From Candidatus Accumulibacter regalis (GTDB taxonomy: Bacteria; Pseudomonadota; Gammaproteobacteria; Burkholderiales; Rhodocyclaceae), in NCBI GenBank assembly GCA_000585075.1, contig JEMY01000004.1, positions 124,001 to 188,000 on the forward strand: DNA of 64,000 nt, in the 5' to 3' direction. The position numbers and the translations under genes are program-made. Shown here one piece after another: positions 18,277 to 26,076 of the stretch; positions within the stretch are counted from its first letter, which is position 1; each line of letters begins with the position of its first letter. Below the pieces are notes generated by a model. The model saw only the letters and a list, made by a program, of their open reading frames with translations. It searched no databases and had not been told where the DNA came from.

Positions 18277-18725
18277 TTGTCCTCCGGTATGGTTGGTAAA
18301 AAACAAGAAAAACTACAAACCTCTGTTATTTTTTGCCGCGCGCACAGGCCTTCAAGCTGCCCGTGAAGCGCCTTTCTACGCATCTCGATCCGGGTTAAAT
18401 TGTAGTCCTAAAGGCATCACAAAGGGAGGGTGTCAAGAGATTTTTTGGACGCAAACGCCTGCAATTGCGAAATTTTTTTCGATGCGTAGCGCAGCGCGGC
18501 GGCTTGACGGAAGGCCATGTCGACCAGCCAGCAGACAGCCACCGAACGCAGCATTTTGGCGCTCAGGCGACAATCACGGGAGAGTTAAGCGCCTCTGCCG
18601 GCTCGTTCGCGGCCGCCCGCAGCACGCGTGTCGAGCGCACGTGAATGGCCGTTTGGCAAGGTCGCAGGAGGAATGCCTTGCCGACCGTTGGCGAGCGTCC
18701 TGAGCCAGCCGCCGCGCCGACTTCT
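18277..18725. other. 449-base region without a gene, upstream of the DUF47-pit unit
   Basis: No convincing gene was found here. The first 200 bases are A/T-rich compared with the rest of the window. On the minus strand they hold a TTGACA at 18436-18431 and a TACAAT at 18404-18399, but 26 bases apart, too far for one promoter, so the true promoter is unresolved. No Pho box (repeated TGTCAT-like) was seen. The remaining part carries only frames with unnatural composition. Confidence 0.5.
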
Positions 18726-19184
18726 TCAGGACATCTGTTTGCCAGGAAGCGCATCCTGCAAACACTGAGCCAGACGTTCCAGATCCTGGTAGCCCTCAAG
18801 GCGGATCCCGCGATTGTTCCTGAGAAGCAGCTGAATGTGCCGCAGCTCACCTCGGCGCCGGAACAAGCGCAGTGCCGTCACTTGCTCGAACTCCAGCTCG
18901 GAGCATTTCCCTGCGGTCAGAAATCTAAGCTTGCCAGGCAGCACTTCCAGGCAGTGATCGCCGATCGCGCGCAGATAACGCAAGAGGAAGATCAGGTTGA
19001 CCAGATTCAGCGTCGTCACGATTGAGGCAACCGACCAGAAGAGAAAACTGCTGTAACGTTCGGGGTCTTGCTGGTGACCGAAAGAGACCGCCACGACCAT
19101 GGCAGCACTGAACAACGCACCCCACCCGGCATTGGTCCAACGCCGACGCTTTTCATCTTTACCGACTACGAAACGTTCCATCAT
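18726..19184 (-). CDS. Small inner-membrane protein of unknown function
   Basis: 152 residues. A basic start (KDEKRRRWTNAGW) is followed by two membrane helices (ALFSAAMVVAVSFG and SFLFWSVASIVTTLNLVNLI) and a ~90-residue cytoplasmic part with alternating beta strands (LEVLPGKLRFLTAGKCSELE, VTALRLFRRRGELRHIQLLL), like a PH-like or DUF-type sensor domain. I do not recognise the family. It stands alone between the Pit and ParA units. Confidence 0.6.
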   Translation of the reverse strand: MMERFVVGKDEKRRRWTNAGWGALFSAAMVVAVSFGHQQDPERYSSFLFWSVASIVTTLNLVNLIFLLRYLRAIGDHCLEVLPGKLRFLTAGKCSELEFEQVTALRLFRRRGELRHIQLLLRNNRGIRLEGYQDLERLAQCLQDALPGKQMS

Positions 19185-19251
19185 CGTCCTGCCACTCGCT
19201 CATGAATTGTCAAACCGTCGCCGCTCTACGACGGCTGCGCGCCTGACCTCG

Positions 19252-19282
19252 ACAAAAAAAAAGCGGTGAGCACTCACCGCTT
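19252..19282 (-). terminator. Strong rho-independent terminator of the ParA operon
   Basis: A 10-bp perfect stem (AAGCGGTGAG / CTCACCGCTT) with a 2-base minimal loop is followed on the minus strand by eight or nine Ts. It lies 26 bases beyond the stop of the ParA partner gene. Confidence 0.9.
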
Positions 19283-19307
19283 ATTCTTGCAAGTCAGCGC
19301 GTCTCTT

Positions 19308-19976
19308 TCAGCGCTTCCTTTTCTTCGTATCCTTCTTATCCTTCTTATCCTTCTTGCCAGCTTTCACGGGTGCAGCCAGCGACCCGAGCAAGGCCTGCAT
19401 TTGCTCCAGCTTCTGCTCGGCAAAGACCTGAATGCCTGCACGCAGAATATCAGACTTGGTCGCCGCCCAACCGGCAACCCTGGACAACTCGTCGCGCAGG
19501 GCTTCGATCGCGGCTTCCTCACTCTGCAATAGCTTGACCGAGTAGCTGACCAGCTTGTCGCGCTTCTGCTTGGCCACCTTCTCGAGCATCTCGACGGTCC
19601 CCGTTACCGGCTTGGGAGCCCTCGTTCGTGGCTCGGCGCCAGTAGCGGCGACTTTCCTGCTCGCCGGTCTTGCCTTCGGTGCTGCTGCTGGATCGACCGC
19701 CGGCGCCTGGGCAGGCGCTTTTCTGGCCGTCGCAGCCGTCCGGGCAGCAGGCGCTTTCGCCGCCGCCGGCCGTGCCGCTGCCCGCCGCGCCGGTGCGCTG
19801 GGAGCAGTAACGGCAGCAGCGCCCGTGGCCGGTTCAGACTCGGCCGCAGTGGCCTGAATCGTGGCCTCCAGGGGAGCGTCAGTCCCCGCCAGGCGACCGG
19901 CCAGCGAATCGTCTTCCTTCTTCAGGCTGGCGCGCAAGGCGCTTTTGTTGCTGCTGGTACGTGAGGATGTTGTCAT
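19308..19976 (-). CDS. Disordered Ala/Lys/Arg-rich protein coupled to ParA-type ATPase
   Basis: 222 residues from the ATG at 19976, which overlaps the ParA stop (TGATG) and has a GGGAG upstream. Residues ~1-50 are Ser/Thr-rich, ~55-115 are Ala/Pro/Arg/Lys-rich and disordered, resembling histone H1-like or PhaM-like DNA-binding tails. Residues ~125-200 are a predicted helical domain (TVEMLEKVAKQKRDKLVSYS, then GWAATKSDILRAGIQVFAEQ), and the end is a Lys/Asp repeat (KKDKKDKKDTKKRKR). I do not recognise a named family. Tight coupling to a ParA ATPase suggests it is the adaptor or cargo-binding partner of that ATPase, analogous to McdB. That is inference. Confidence 0.65.
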   Translation of the reverse strand: MTTSSRTSSNKSALRASLKKEDDSLAGRLAGTDAPLEATIQATAAESEPATGAAAVTAPSAPARRAAARPAAAKAPAARTAATARKAPAQAPAVDPAAAPKARPASRKVAATGAEPRTRAPKPVTGTVEMLEKVAKQKRDKLVSYSVKLLQSEEAAIEALRDELSRVAGWAATKSDILRAGIQVFAEQKLEQMQALLGSLAAPVKAGKKDKKDKKDTKKRKR

Positions 19977-20641
19977 CAATTTTCTCCCAATTGTTTAAGA
20001 ACGGCGGCAATCAGCTTGCGCACTTCTTCCTGTGCGGCGTCAGCTCCTGATCCCAGCTGAAAAACGGATGCACCGATCACCGCACTTTGCGCATAGGCAT
20101 TACGCTGGCAGAGCATAGCATCGAGAATCGGCAAGGTAAATTCGTGCAACAGTTCAAGCACATCCGTCGCCAGCGCGGTGTTCTGCACGCGGTTCGGCAC
20201 GATGCATCCGTGCAGACGATGGCTCTGCTCCATGCGTGTCAGGATCAGTCGCTCGACGGCCAGCGTAGACCATAGATCGGTCGGGCTGGGCACCGCCGGG
20301 ATCACCGCCAGATGCGCCACCGCCAGCGCCGCCAGCGTCGAGGGATGGTAGATCGACGGCGGCGTGTCGAGGATCACGTAGTCGGCCTCCCGCTGCAACT
20401 CGCCGACGTGCTTTATCAGCTCGAGCCCGGACATCTTGCGCACATCGAGTTGCAGATCAGAGTCGAGCAAAGGGGCCGATTCCGCCCAGCGAAACGCACT
20501 CTCCTGAGGATCGAGGTCAACCAGCAACACTGAAGCGCCGAGTGCATGGAAGCCGCCGCCCAGTTGCATGGCAACCGTCGTCTTCCCGGCCCCGCCTTTC
20601 TGCGAAACAACGGCGATTACCCGGCCTAGTGACATGGACAT
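19976..20641 (-). CDS. ParA/MinD-type ATPase (orphan, non-chromosomal-locus)
   Basis: 221 residues, short like McdA/ParF-type ATPases. The deviant Walker A KGGAGKTT (with signature Lys) is at about residues 15-22, Walker A' is DLDPQESAFRW and Walker B is DYVILDTPPS. There is no N-terminal DNA-binding domain. These ATPases bind the nucleoid in the ATP state and position plasmids, chemoreceptors, carboxysomes or granules. No parB or parS is nearby; the only partner is the downstream disordered protein, with which it shares a TGATG junction. Confidence 0.88.
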   Translation of the reverse strand: MSMSLGRVIAVVSQKGGAGKTTVAMQLGGGFHALGASVLLVDLDPQESAFRWAESAPLLDSDLQLDVRKMSGLELIKHVGELQREADYVILDTPPSIYHPSTLAALAVAHLAVIPAVPSPTDLWSTLAVERLILTRMEQSHRLHGCIVPNRVQNTALATDVLELLHEFTLPILDAMLCQRNAYAQSAVIGASVFQLGSGADAAQEEVRKLIAAVLKQLGEN

Positions 20642-20868
20642 AAAACCTGCCTTCTAAACAGCTTGATGAGAGGAATGGGCATTGCCCGGCAATTATGCCA
20701 TCACTGGCCTGACAGGCAAGGCACAAAGCACCCGCAAGTGGCGACCAAACGAACTATTTCCTGCTGGTGCCTGCGCTGCCTGACGACGCCTGCTACCAGG
20801 GCACTTGTTTCGCAGTACCTTGACCGCCCGCCCCGCTCGCTGGCAACAGGCAAGTGCTCGGTAACTGC

Positions 20869-21771
20869 TCAACACGATCGCTGCGCCAGCAGCGCGTCGA
20901 TCTGCCGATCCTTCTCCTGCCAGATTTGCTGCAGCCACTGCTGGAACGCCTCACGCACCGCCGGGTCACTGGCGTAATCGGCTTTCACCAGATGCGTTGG
21001 CACCGGCAGGCGACGCACACGCACACGCACGCAGGCCACGCGCCCGCACAGAAACGCCCAGAAATTCGGCACCCCGTCAGGATAAACGATGGTCACGTCG
21101 AGGATGGCCTGGAACTTGTCGCCCATCGCGTTCAGGGCCAGCGCGATGCCACCGGCCTTCGGTCGCAGCAGGTGACGGTACGGCGACTGCTGCCGCCGCT
21201 GCTTGGCGGGGGTAAAGCGCGTCCCCTCGCAGAAATTCATGACACTGGTCGGAATCAGCGCAAACCTCGCGCACGCCCTGCGCGTCGCCTCCTGGTCGCG
21301 GCCACGCAACTCCGGATTCTTCTCCAATGACTGCTCACTGTGCCGGCGCATGAACGGAAAATCGAGAGCCCACCACGCCAGACCGATCACCGGCACCCAT
21401 AGCAACTGCCGCTTGAGAAAGAACTTGAGCAGAGGAATACGCCCGGTCAGCAAGTGTTGCAAGACGAGAATATCGACCCACGACTGATGATTGCAATTGA
21501 CCAGATACCAGCCGTGCCGGTCGAGTCCGTCACCCCCCTCGATGTCCCAGACCGTTTTCTGCGTGAGGCGCATCCAGCCGCTGTTGCCGGCGATCCACGC
21601 CTCGGCAATGTGCACCAGAAGCGGGTCCAGACGCAGACGCAGCGCTTTGAATGGCAGGAGCAATTTGACGACCGCCAAGGAGACCAGGATCGGCACCCAG
21701 ACGAGGGTGTTGAGCCCGAGTAGCAAGGAAGCGATCAGGCCAAGCAGTGGGGCGGGAAGGAAATGGAACAT
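20869..21771 (-). CDS. 1-acyl-glycerol-3-phosphate acyltransferase-like protein (YihG type)
   Basis: 300 residues. The acyltransferase HX4D motif is NHQSWVD, and the substrate motif is FCEGTRFTPAK. The N-terminus has hydrophobic segments (LLGLIASLLLGLNTLVWVPI), fitting a membrane-associated enzyme of phospholipid synthesis. The C-terminal region (YASDPAVREAFQQWLQQIWQ and EKDRQIDALL) matches the YihG/YcfF subgroup rather than PlsC itself. It is followed upstream, on the same strand, by ylqF. Confidence 0.85.
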   Translation of the reverse strand: MFHFLPAPLLGLIASLLLGLNTLVWVPILVSLAVVKLLLPFKALRLRLDPLLVHIAEAWIAGNSGWMRLTQKTVWDIEGGDGLDRHGWYLVNCNHQSWVDILVLQHLLTGRIPLLKFFLKRQLLWVPVIGLAWWALDFPFMRRHSEQSLEKNPELRGRDQEATRRACARFALIPTSVMNFCEGTRFTPAKQRRQQSPYRHLLRPKAGGIALALNAMGDKFQAILDVTIVYPDGVPNFWAFLCGRVACVRVRVRRLPVPTHLVKADYASDPAVREAFQQWLQQIWQEKDRQIDALLAQRSC

Positions 21772-21824
21772 GGATGGTGAGCGCCGACGGCGACGATCGC
21801 GCTGAAGATGCCGTCGCGCGAGGC

Positions 21825-22796
21825 CTACGGCGCAGTGTCGCCAGGCGGGCTCGCCGGCGAATTTTCCTGGCGCCGGGGATCGGACACCCGCTCCGCCGCG
21901 GCCGCCGGTCGGGAAGCATCCAGCGGCGCTTGACTGGCCAGCATCAGCCGCCGCGTTGCCGGCGTCTCCAGGCTCACCCGCCCGAGTATGCCGTCGCGAT
22001 AGTCCTGCAGCAACACCTTCGCCGCTTTTTCGAGATCGGCGTCACCGCCGCGCAGGCGCAGGCCGCGCCGCACGGCAATCCGCTCGATCACGTCCGCCGC
22101 GTCGAGCCTGGCGAGTTCAGCGCTCGGCAAACCGTAACGGCTGGCCAGCAGCGCCGGGTAGCGCGCCAGCAGCACGCCGGCGAGGAAGCTCGCCACTTCT
22201 TCATCGATCATTGCATTGCGACCGATCGCATTGCCGGCAGCGAGCATCAGACCATCGCTCGGATAGTCGATCTTCGCCCACATCAGCCCCGGCATATCGG
22301 TAATCGAGTGACGAACGTCCAGCTGCGAGGTCTGTTGCTGGCGAGTGACCGCCGGTTCGTCACCGACCTTGGCAATCTTGCGCTTGAAGAGAACGTTCAT
22401 CAGCGTCGACTTGCCGACGTTGGGAACGCCCATGATCAACATCCGCAGCGGCTTGACGTTGTCGTTGCGATGCGGCGCCAGCGTCTGGCACAGCGTCGGC
22501 AGGCGCGTTGCGTCTCCGGGCTTGCGGCACGACAGCGCGACCGCGCGCACGCCATCCTGCCGGTTGTAGTGATCGATCCACGCCGCGGTCACCGCCGGAT
22601 CAGCGAGGTCGGCCTTGTTGAGCACCTTCAGACAGGGACGCTGACGGTGCACGCGAAGTTCGCGGACCAGCGGATTGGTGCTCGCCTCTGGCATACGTGC
22701 ATCAAGCAGCTCGATGACCACGTCGATCGACGCCATCGTCTCCGCCGCCTTCTTGCGCGCCGAGTTCATGTGTCCGGGAAACCACTGGATGGCCAT
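21825..22796 (-). CDS. ylqF: Ribosome biogenesis GTPase YlqF (RbgA)
   Basis: 323 residues. It is a circularly permuted GTPase: G4 (LNKADLADP) comes first, then G1 (GVPNVGKSTLMN) and G3 (DMPGLMW). The start MAIQWFPGHMNSARKKAAET is typical. RbgA/YlqF acts in late assembly of the 50S subunit. The C-terminal part after residue ~280 is Ala/Arg/Pro-rich and probably disordered. Spacing to the downstream acyltransferase is 53 bases. Confidence 0.92.
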   Translation of the reverse strand: MAIQWFPGHMNSARKKAAETMASIDVVIELLDARMPEASTNPLVRELRVHRQRPCLKVLNKADLADPAVTAAWIDHYNRQDGVRAVALSCRKPGDATRLPTLCQTLAPHRNDNVKPLRMLIMGVPNVGKSTLMNVLFKRKIAKVGDEPAVTRQQQTSQLDVRHSITDMPGLMWAKIDYPSDGLMLAAGNAIGRNAMIDEEVASFLAGVLLARYPALLASRYGLPSAELARLDAADVIERIAVRRGLRLRGGDADLEKAAKVLLQDYRDGILGRVSLETPATRRLMLASQAPLDASRPAAAAERVSDPRRQENSPASPPGDTAP

Positions 22797-22963
22797 GCAC
22801 GATCCAAAGACTGACTGAAAGAGCGGCCATTATCCCACCGCTTGACCGTTCCTGCCGCGCTTCGGCCACCGTCCTGCCGCCCTCCTGCCACCTGTGCTGC
22901 CGCCCCGCGAGCAGCCAAGGGCGCTAGAATGCTGGTTTCTCGTCAACCCAGCTCAGGACAAAC

Positions 22964-23653
22964 TTGCCGCCGCCCCCCGAAATCAGGCCCGGACAGTCGA
23001 TCGAACTGCTCAAGGAACTGCACCTGCTGACCCGCGACGGCAAGCTGAACCAGGACAGCCGCCGCAAGCTCAAACAGGTCCACCACCTGTTCCACTTCAT
23101 CGAGCCCCTGCTCGCCGAACTCGTCGCCTCCGACAGCAGCCTGACCCTTGCCGACCACGGCGCCGGCAAGTCGTACCTCGGCTTCATCCTCTACGACCTG
23201 TTCTTCAAGGCCCGGCACGACGGCCATATCTACGGCGTCGAAGCGCGACCGGAACTGGTCGATCGTTCGCGCCAGCTGGCCCAGCGACTCGGCTTCACGC
23301 GCATGTCTTTCCTCAACCTGTGCGTCGAAAACGCCATCGATTCCCCAGCCCTGCCCGAGAGAATCGACATCGTCACCGCGCTACACGCCTGCGACACCGC
23401 CACCGACGACGCCATTCGCTTCGCCTTCGAGAAACAGGCGCGGTTCATTGTTCTTGTCCCCTGCTGTCAGGCGGAAGTCGCCGCACAGCTGCGCAGCAAG
23501 AAAAACGAGTCCTTCGCCAAGACACCGCTGTCGGAAATCTGGCGTCATCCGATACACACGCGAGAGTTCGGCAGCCAGCTGACCAACGCCCTGCGCTGCC
23601 TGCAACTCGAAGCGCGCGGCTATCAGCTGACGGTCACCGAACTCGTCGGCTGA
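22964..23653 (+). CDS. SAM-dependent methyltransferase, shortened by an in-frame TGA
   Basis: The frame starts with TTG at 22964, 4 bases after AGGACA, and gives 229 residues before TGA at 23651-23653. A methyltransferase core is visible: LADHGAGKSYLGFILYDLFF (SAM loop) and IDIVTALHACDTATDDAIRF. Directly after the TGA the same frame continues (EHSLKNELIIARHTGQA) for 43 more codons. In proteins of this family I would expect VGWEHSxKNELI, so the TGA sits where a Trp (TGG) should be. Hence this is a one-base change: a real nonsense mutation, a sequencing error, or readthrough. Substrate is unknown. Confidence 0.75.
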   Translation: MPPPPEIRPGQSIELLKELHLLTRDGKLNQDSRRKLKQVHHLFHFIEPLLAELVASDSSLTLADHGAGKSYLGFILYDLFFKARHDGHIYGVEARPELVDRSRQLAQRLGFTRMSFLNLCVENAIDSPALPERIDIVTALHACDTATDDAIRFAFEKQARFIVLVPCCQAEVAAQLRSKKNESFAKTPLSEIWRHPIHTREFGSQLTNALRCLQLEARGYQLTVTELVG

Positions 23654-23785
23654 GAACACTCGCTGAAAAACGAGTTGATCATCGCCAGGCATACCGGCCA
23701 GGCACGCGGCAACGCCGGCACGCGACTGGAACAGATCCTGCACGCGCTGAATCTCGACGACCTGCGCGAGCGCTTCATCTATTGA
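23654..23785 (+). pseudogene. Orphaned C-terminal end of the 22964 methyltransferase
   Basis: 43 codons in the same frame as the upstream gene, ending in DLRERFIY and TGA at 23783-23785. It has no start of its own or ribosome-binding site. Its protein-like sequence (EHSLKNELIIARHTGQARG, LEQILHALNLDDLRERF) shows the coding frame extended to here until recently. Confidence 0.7.
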
Positions 23786-23895
23786 CCGTCGAGCCGATGC
23801 GTCATCCTGATGAAACCGTGATCCGGCGCTGCGACGACCCTGTTTTCGCGAACCGCGACACCGCCAGCGCAACCAATGAACGGCAAGGAAACCGA

Positions 23896-24225
23896 ATGGA
23901 AAAGTGGATCACCCGCAGCGTCGCGCTACTCTGCGCCACAGGCAGCGTCGCGCTGTTCTGGACCTTCGGCGTCTTTCTCGCCGTACCGTGGGGCGAGAGC
24001 CGCATGCTGTCGCTGAACAGCGTCGAGTGGCAGGTTCTTGGCATCCCGCTGCTCATTGGCATGGCGGTCACCTGGGGAGCCCTGCACATCCTGGCGATCG
24101 CCGACCGCGAAGCGCACCCGAGGCTATACTTCGCGAGCTGCGTGCTGCTCGTCATTGTCTCGGCAATGGCCGTCATCGGCGGCATGGCGTGGACCGCCGA
24201 TCGGGCCGCCGTTTTCGCAAGCTGA
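23896..24225 (+). CDS. Small three-helix membrane protein of unknown function
   Basis: 109 residues from the ATG at 23896, preceded by AAGGAA 5 bases upstream. Three membrane helices are clear: VALLCATGSVALFWTFGVFL, VLGIPLLIGMAVTWGALHIL and LYFASCVLLVIVSAMAVIGG. No catalytic motif is seen and I do not recognise the family. It sits between the damaged methyltransferase and galU. Longer upstream frames only add sequence antisense to or overlapping the methyltransferase. Confidence 0.6.
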   Translation: MEKWITRSVALLCATGSVALFWTFGVFLAVPWGESRMLSLNSVEWQVLGIPLLIGMAVTWGALHILAIADREAHPRLYFASCVLLVIVSAMAVIGGMAWTADRAAVFAS

Positions 24226-24399
24226 CCCAGGTCGCGAGGGCTTTGTCGATCCAGCCGGGGGCCTGTTGCTCCTCGCCGAGGATAAAATCACACCTGACCG
24301 AAGCCATGATTGGCACAATTGGCGGATCGTCGACGAGCCGAGCGCTGCAGGGCAGGACGACGCCACGACCCCGCCAAACCACTCAATCTGGAGACCCTG

Positions 24400-25305
24400 A
24401 TGACTCCCAAGAACAACAACTTGCTGGTTCAGAAAGCAGTCTTCCCGGTCGCCGGGCTGGGTACGCGCTTTCTGCCAGCGACCAAGGCCAGCCCCAAGGA
24501 AATGCTCGCGGTGGTGGACAAACCGCTGATCCAGTACGCGGTCGAAGAAGCCTACGCCGCTGGAATCCGCGAGATGATCTTCGTCACTGGCCGCAACAAG
24601 CGGGCCATCGAAGACCACTTCGACACCGCCTACGAGTTGGAGGCGGAACTCGCCAGCGGCGGCAAGGACGCGCTGATGGCGCTGGTGCACTCGATCAAGC
24701 CCGACGACATGGACTGCGTCTACGTGCGCCAGCCGCGGGCGCTGGGTCTCGGCCATGCGGTGTTGTGCGCCGAGCGTCTGGTTCGCGGCGAACCCTTTGC
24801 CGTCCTGCTCGCCGACGACCTGATGATCGGCGAGCCCCCGATCATGCAACAGATGACCGAACTGTTCGCCGCACACCAGTGCAGTATCCTCGCCGTGCAG
24901 GAGGTACCGAGAAACCAGACGCACCGCTACGGGATCGTCAAGGGGCAGGCAATGGGGGCAGATCTGGTGGAAATCAGTGGCCTGGTCGAGAAGCCCCAGC
25001 CGAACGTCGCCCCCTCGAACCTGGCGGTAGCCGGGCGCTACGTCCTGACGCCGGCGGTCTTTGACCTGATTCGCCAGCAGCCGCGCGGCGCTGGCGGCGA
25101 AATTCAGCTCACCGATGGCATCGCCGCGCTGCTCAACACCGAGCAGGTCCTCGCTTACCGCTACCACGGCACGCGCTACGACTGCGGCAGCAAGCTCGGC
25201 CTGATGCAGGCCAGCGTCGTGCTCGGCGAGACACACCCCGAACTTGGCGCTGACTTCTCTGCCTGGCTAAGCAGCCGGCACGGCGCCGAGGCAATGACCG
25301 CCTGA
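24400..25305 (+). CDS. galU: UTP-glucose-1-phosphate uridylyltransferase
   Basis: 301 residues from the ATG at 24400 with GGAG upstream. It makes UDP-glucose for cell-surface polysaccharides. The nucleotide-binding motif [20 protein letters not shown] is intact, as are [19 protein letters not shown] and the sugar-binding segment [31 protein letters not shown] near the C-terminus is also conserved. Length is normal. It stands alone, with 150 bases before the gene. Confidence 0.97.
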   Translation: MTPKNNNLLVQKAVFPVAGLGTRFLPATKASPKEMLAVVDKPLIQYAVEEAYAAGIREMIFVTGRNKRAIEDHFDTAYELEAELASGGKDALMALVHSIKPDDMDCVYVRQPRALGLGHAVLCAERLVRGEPFAVLLADDLMIGEPPIMQQMTELFAAHQCSILAVQEVPRNQTHRYGIVKGQAMGADLVEISGLVEKPQPNVAPSNLAVAGRYVLTPAVFDLIRQQPRGAGGEIQLTDGIAALLNTEQVLAYRYHGTRYDCGSKLGLMQASVVLGETHPELGADFSAWLSSRHGAEAMTA

Positions 25306-25426
25306 CCCACGCCGACCGGCAAGCAGAATGCCTTCGATACGCTCGAGGGCAACGGAAACGGGAAGGTTCGCACTCGCGCAACGAAGCTGCCCGCCCGTTG
25401 GATGATCGTCGGCCTGCCGCGCCTGC

Positions 25427-25909
25427 TCACCCCCTGTCGATCACGGTCGTCCCGGGGCTGGCGCGCCACAATCGATAACGGACTTCGACGCCTTCGGGCG
25501 CGTAAACGACGATCGGCAGGCGACTGTTGTAGCGCATGAGATACGGTTCGCCACCGAGAGCGACGAAGCGCCTGACTTTCGGCGTATCCGCATCGACGGC
25601 CATCAAGGTGCCCGCCAATGGCCCCAACGGACTGACGATGAAGCGCGGAAATCCCCAGCCGCTGATGGTTTCCTTGGCGATCTGGCCAGCGAAGAAGTAG
25701 CGATTGTGCGCATCGACCTCGAGCGTCCTGCCGACAACCAGTTCGATCTTCAGATCGGCCTCGTCTTCCTCCCCCTGCGGCGGCAGCCGCAGGACATGGC
25801 GAACCATCCCCTGCTCCGCGGCGGGAAACGCCTTCAGGTCGTCGGCTGCCTGAAGCGCTGGCAAAGCAAACAGGCAGCACAGAGCAACCAGCAGACGAAG
25901 CGTGTTCAT
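25427..25909 (-). CDS. eco: Ecotin-like periplasmic serine protease inhibitor without disulfide
   Basis: 160 residues from the ATG at 25909, which has AAGGAGAG upstream. A signal peptide (MNTLRLLVALCCLFALPALQ) should be cut after AA near residue 22. The rest aligns with ecotin: FPAAEQGMVRHVLRLPP, KIELVVGRTLEVD, GWGFPRF and MRYNSRLPIVVYAPEGVEVRY. Ecotin dimers block trypsin-fold proteases in the periplasm. Both cysteines of the E. coli disulfide are lost (Ala67 and Val105), and the reactive P1 residue, Met in E. coli, is Leu102 here. It is convergent with galU. Confidence 0.88.
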   Translation of the reverse strand: MNTLRLLVALCCLFALPALQAADDLKAFPAAEQGMVRHVLRLPPQGEEDEADLKIELVVGRTLEVDAHNRYFFAGQIAKETISGWGFPRFIVSPLGPLAGTLMAVDADTPKVRRFVALGGEPYLMRYNSRLPIVVYAPEGVEVRYRLWRASPGTTVIDRG

Positions 25910-26006
25910 AGTCTCTCCTTGTGGTAACGCAGCCTCGCGGCAGGGCCGGCCGCCGCTCGTTCCCGCCGCTCGGGAATTCGGAGCCAGGCGCACTTTGCTC
26001 GCCCAC

Positions 26007-26012
26007 TATAAT
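26007..26012 (+). promoter_or_regulatory. Candidate -10 element for the lipoprotein gene
   Basis: TATAAT in the context CACTATAATTGC lies between the divergent ecotin and lipoprotein genes. No good -35 is found. The overlapping ACTATA read on the minus strand (TATAGT) could serve ecotin. Confidence 0.35.
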
Positions 26013-26076
26013 TGCATCAGTGACAGCCGGTGTGGAAGCACCCGTTCTGACATGCACATAGGTGGTCAGGCAAAAC

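Noticed and set aside
18399-18436. TTGACA and TACAAT as one promoter for the DUF47-pit unit
   Set aside because: The elements are 26 bases apart, well outside the 16-18 base spacing, so they cannot be paired.
19320-19352. Short direct repeats resembling a CRISPR or tandem array
   Set aside because: They are codon repeats for the KKD tail of the ParA partner, too short and without spacers.
22894-23895. Long plus-strand frame leading into the 109-residue membrane protein
   Set aside because: It overlaps the methyltransferase in another frame with Arg/Pro-rich, unnatural composition; only the part from 23896 has a ribosome-binding site and protein-like sequence.
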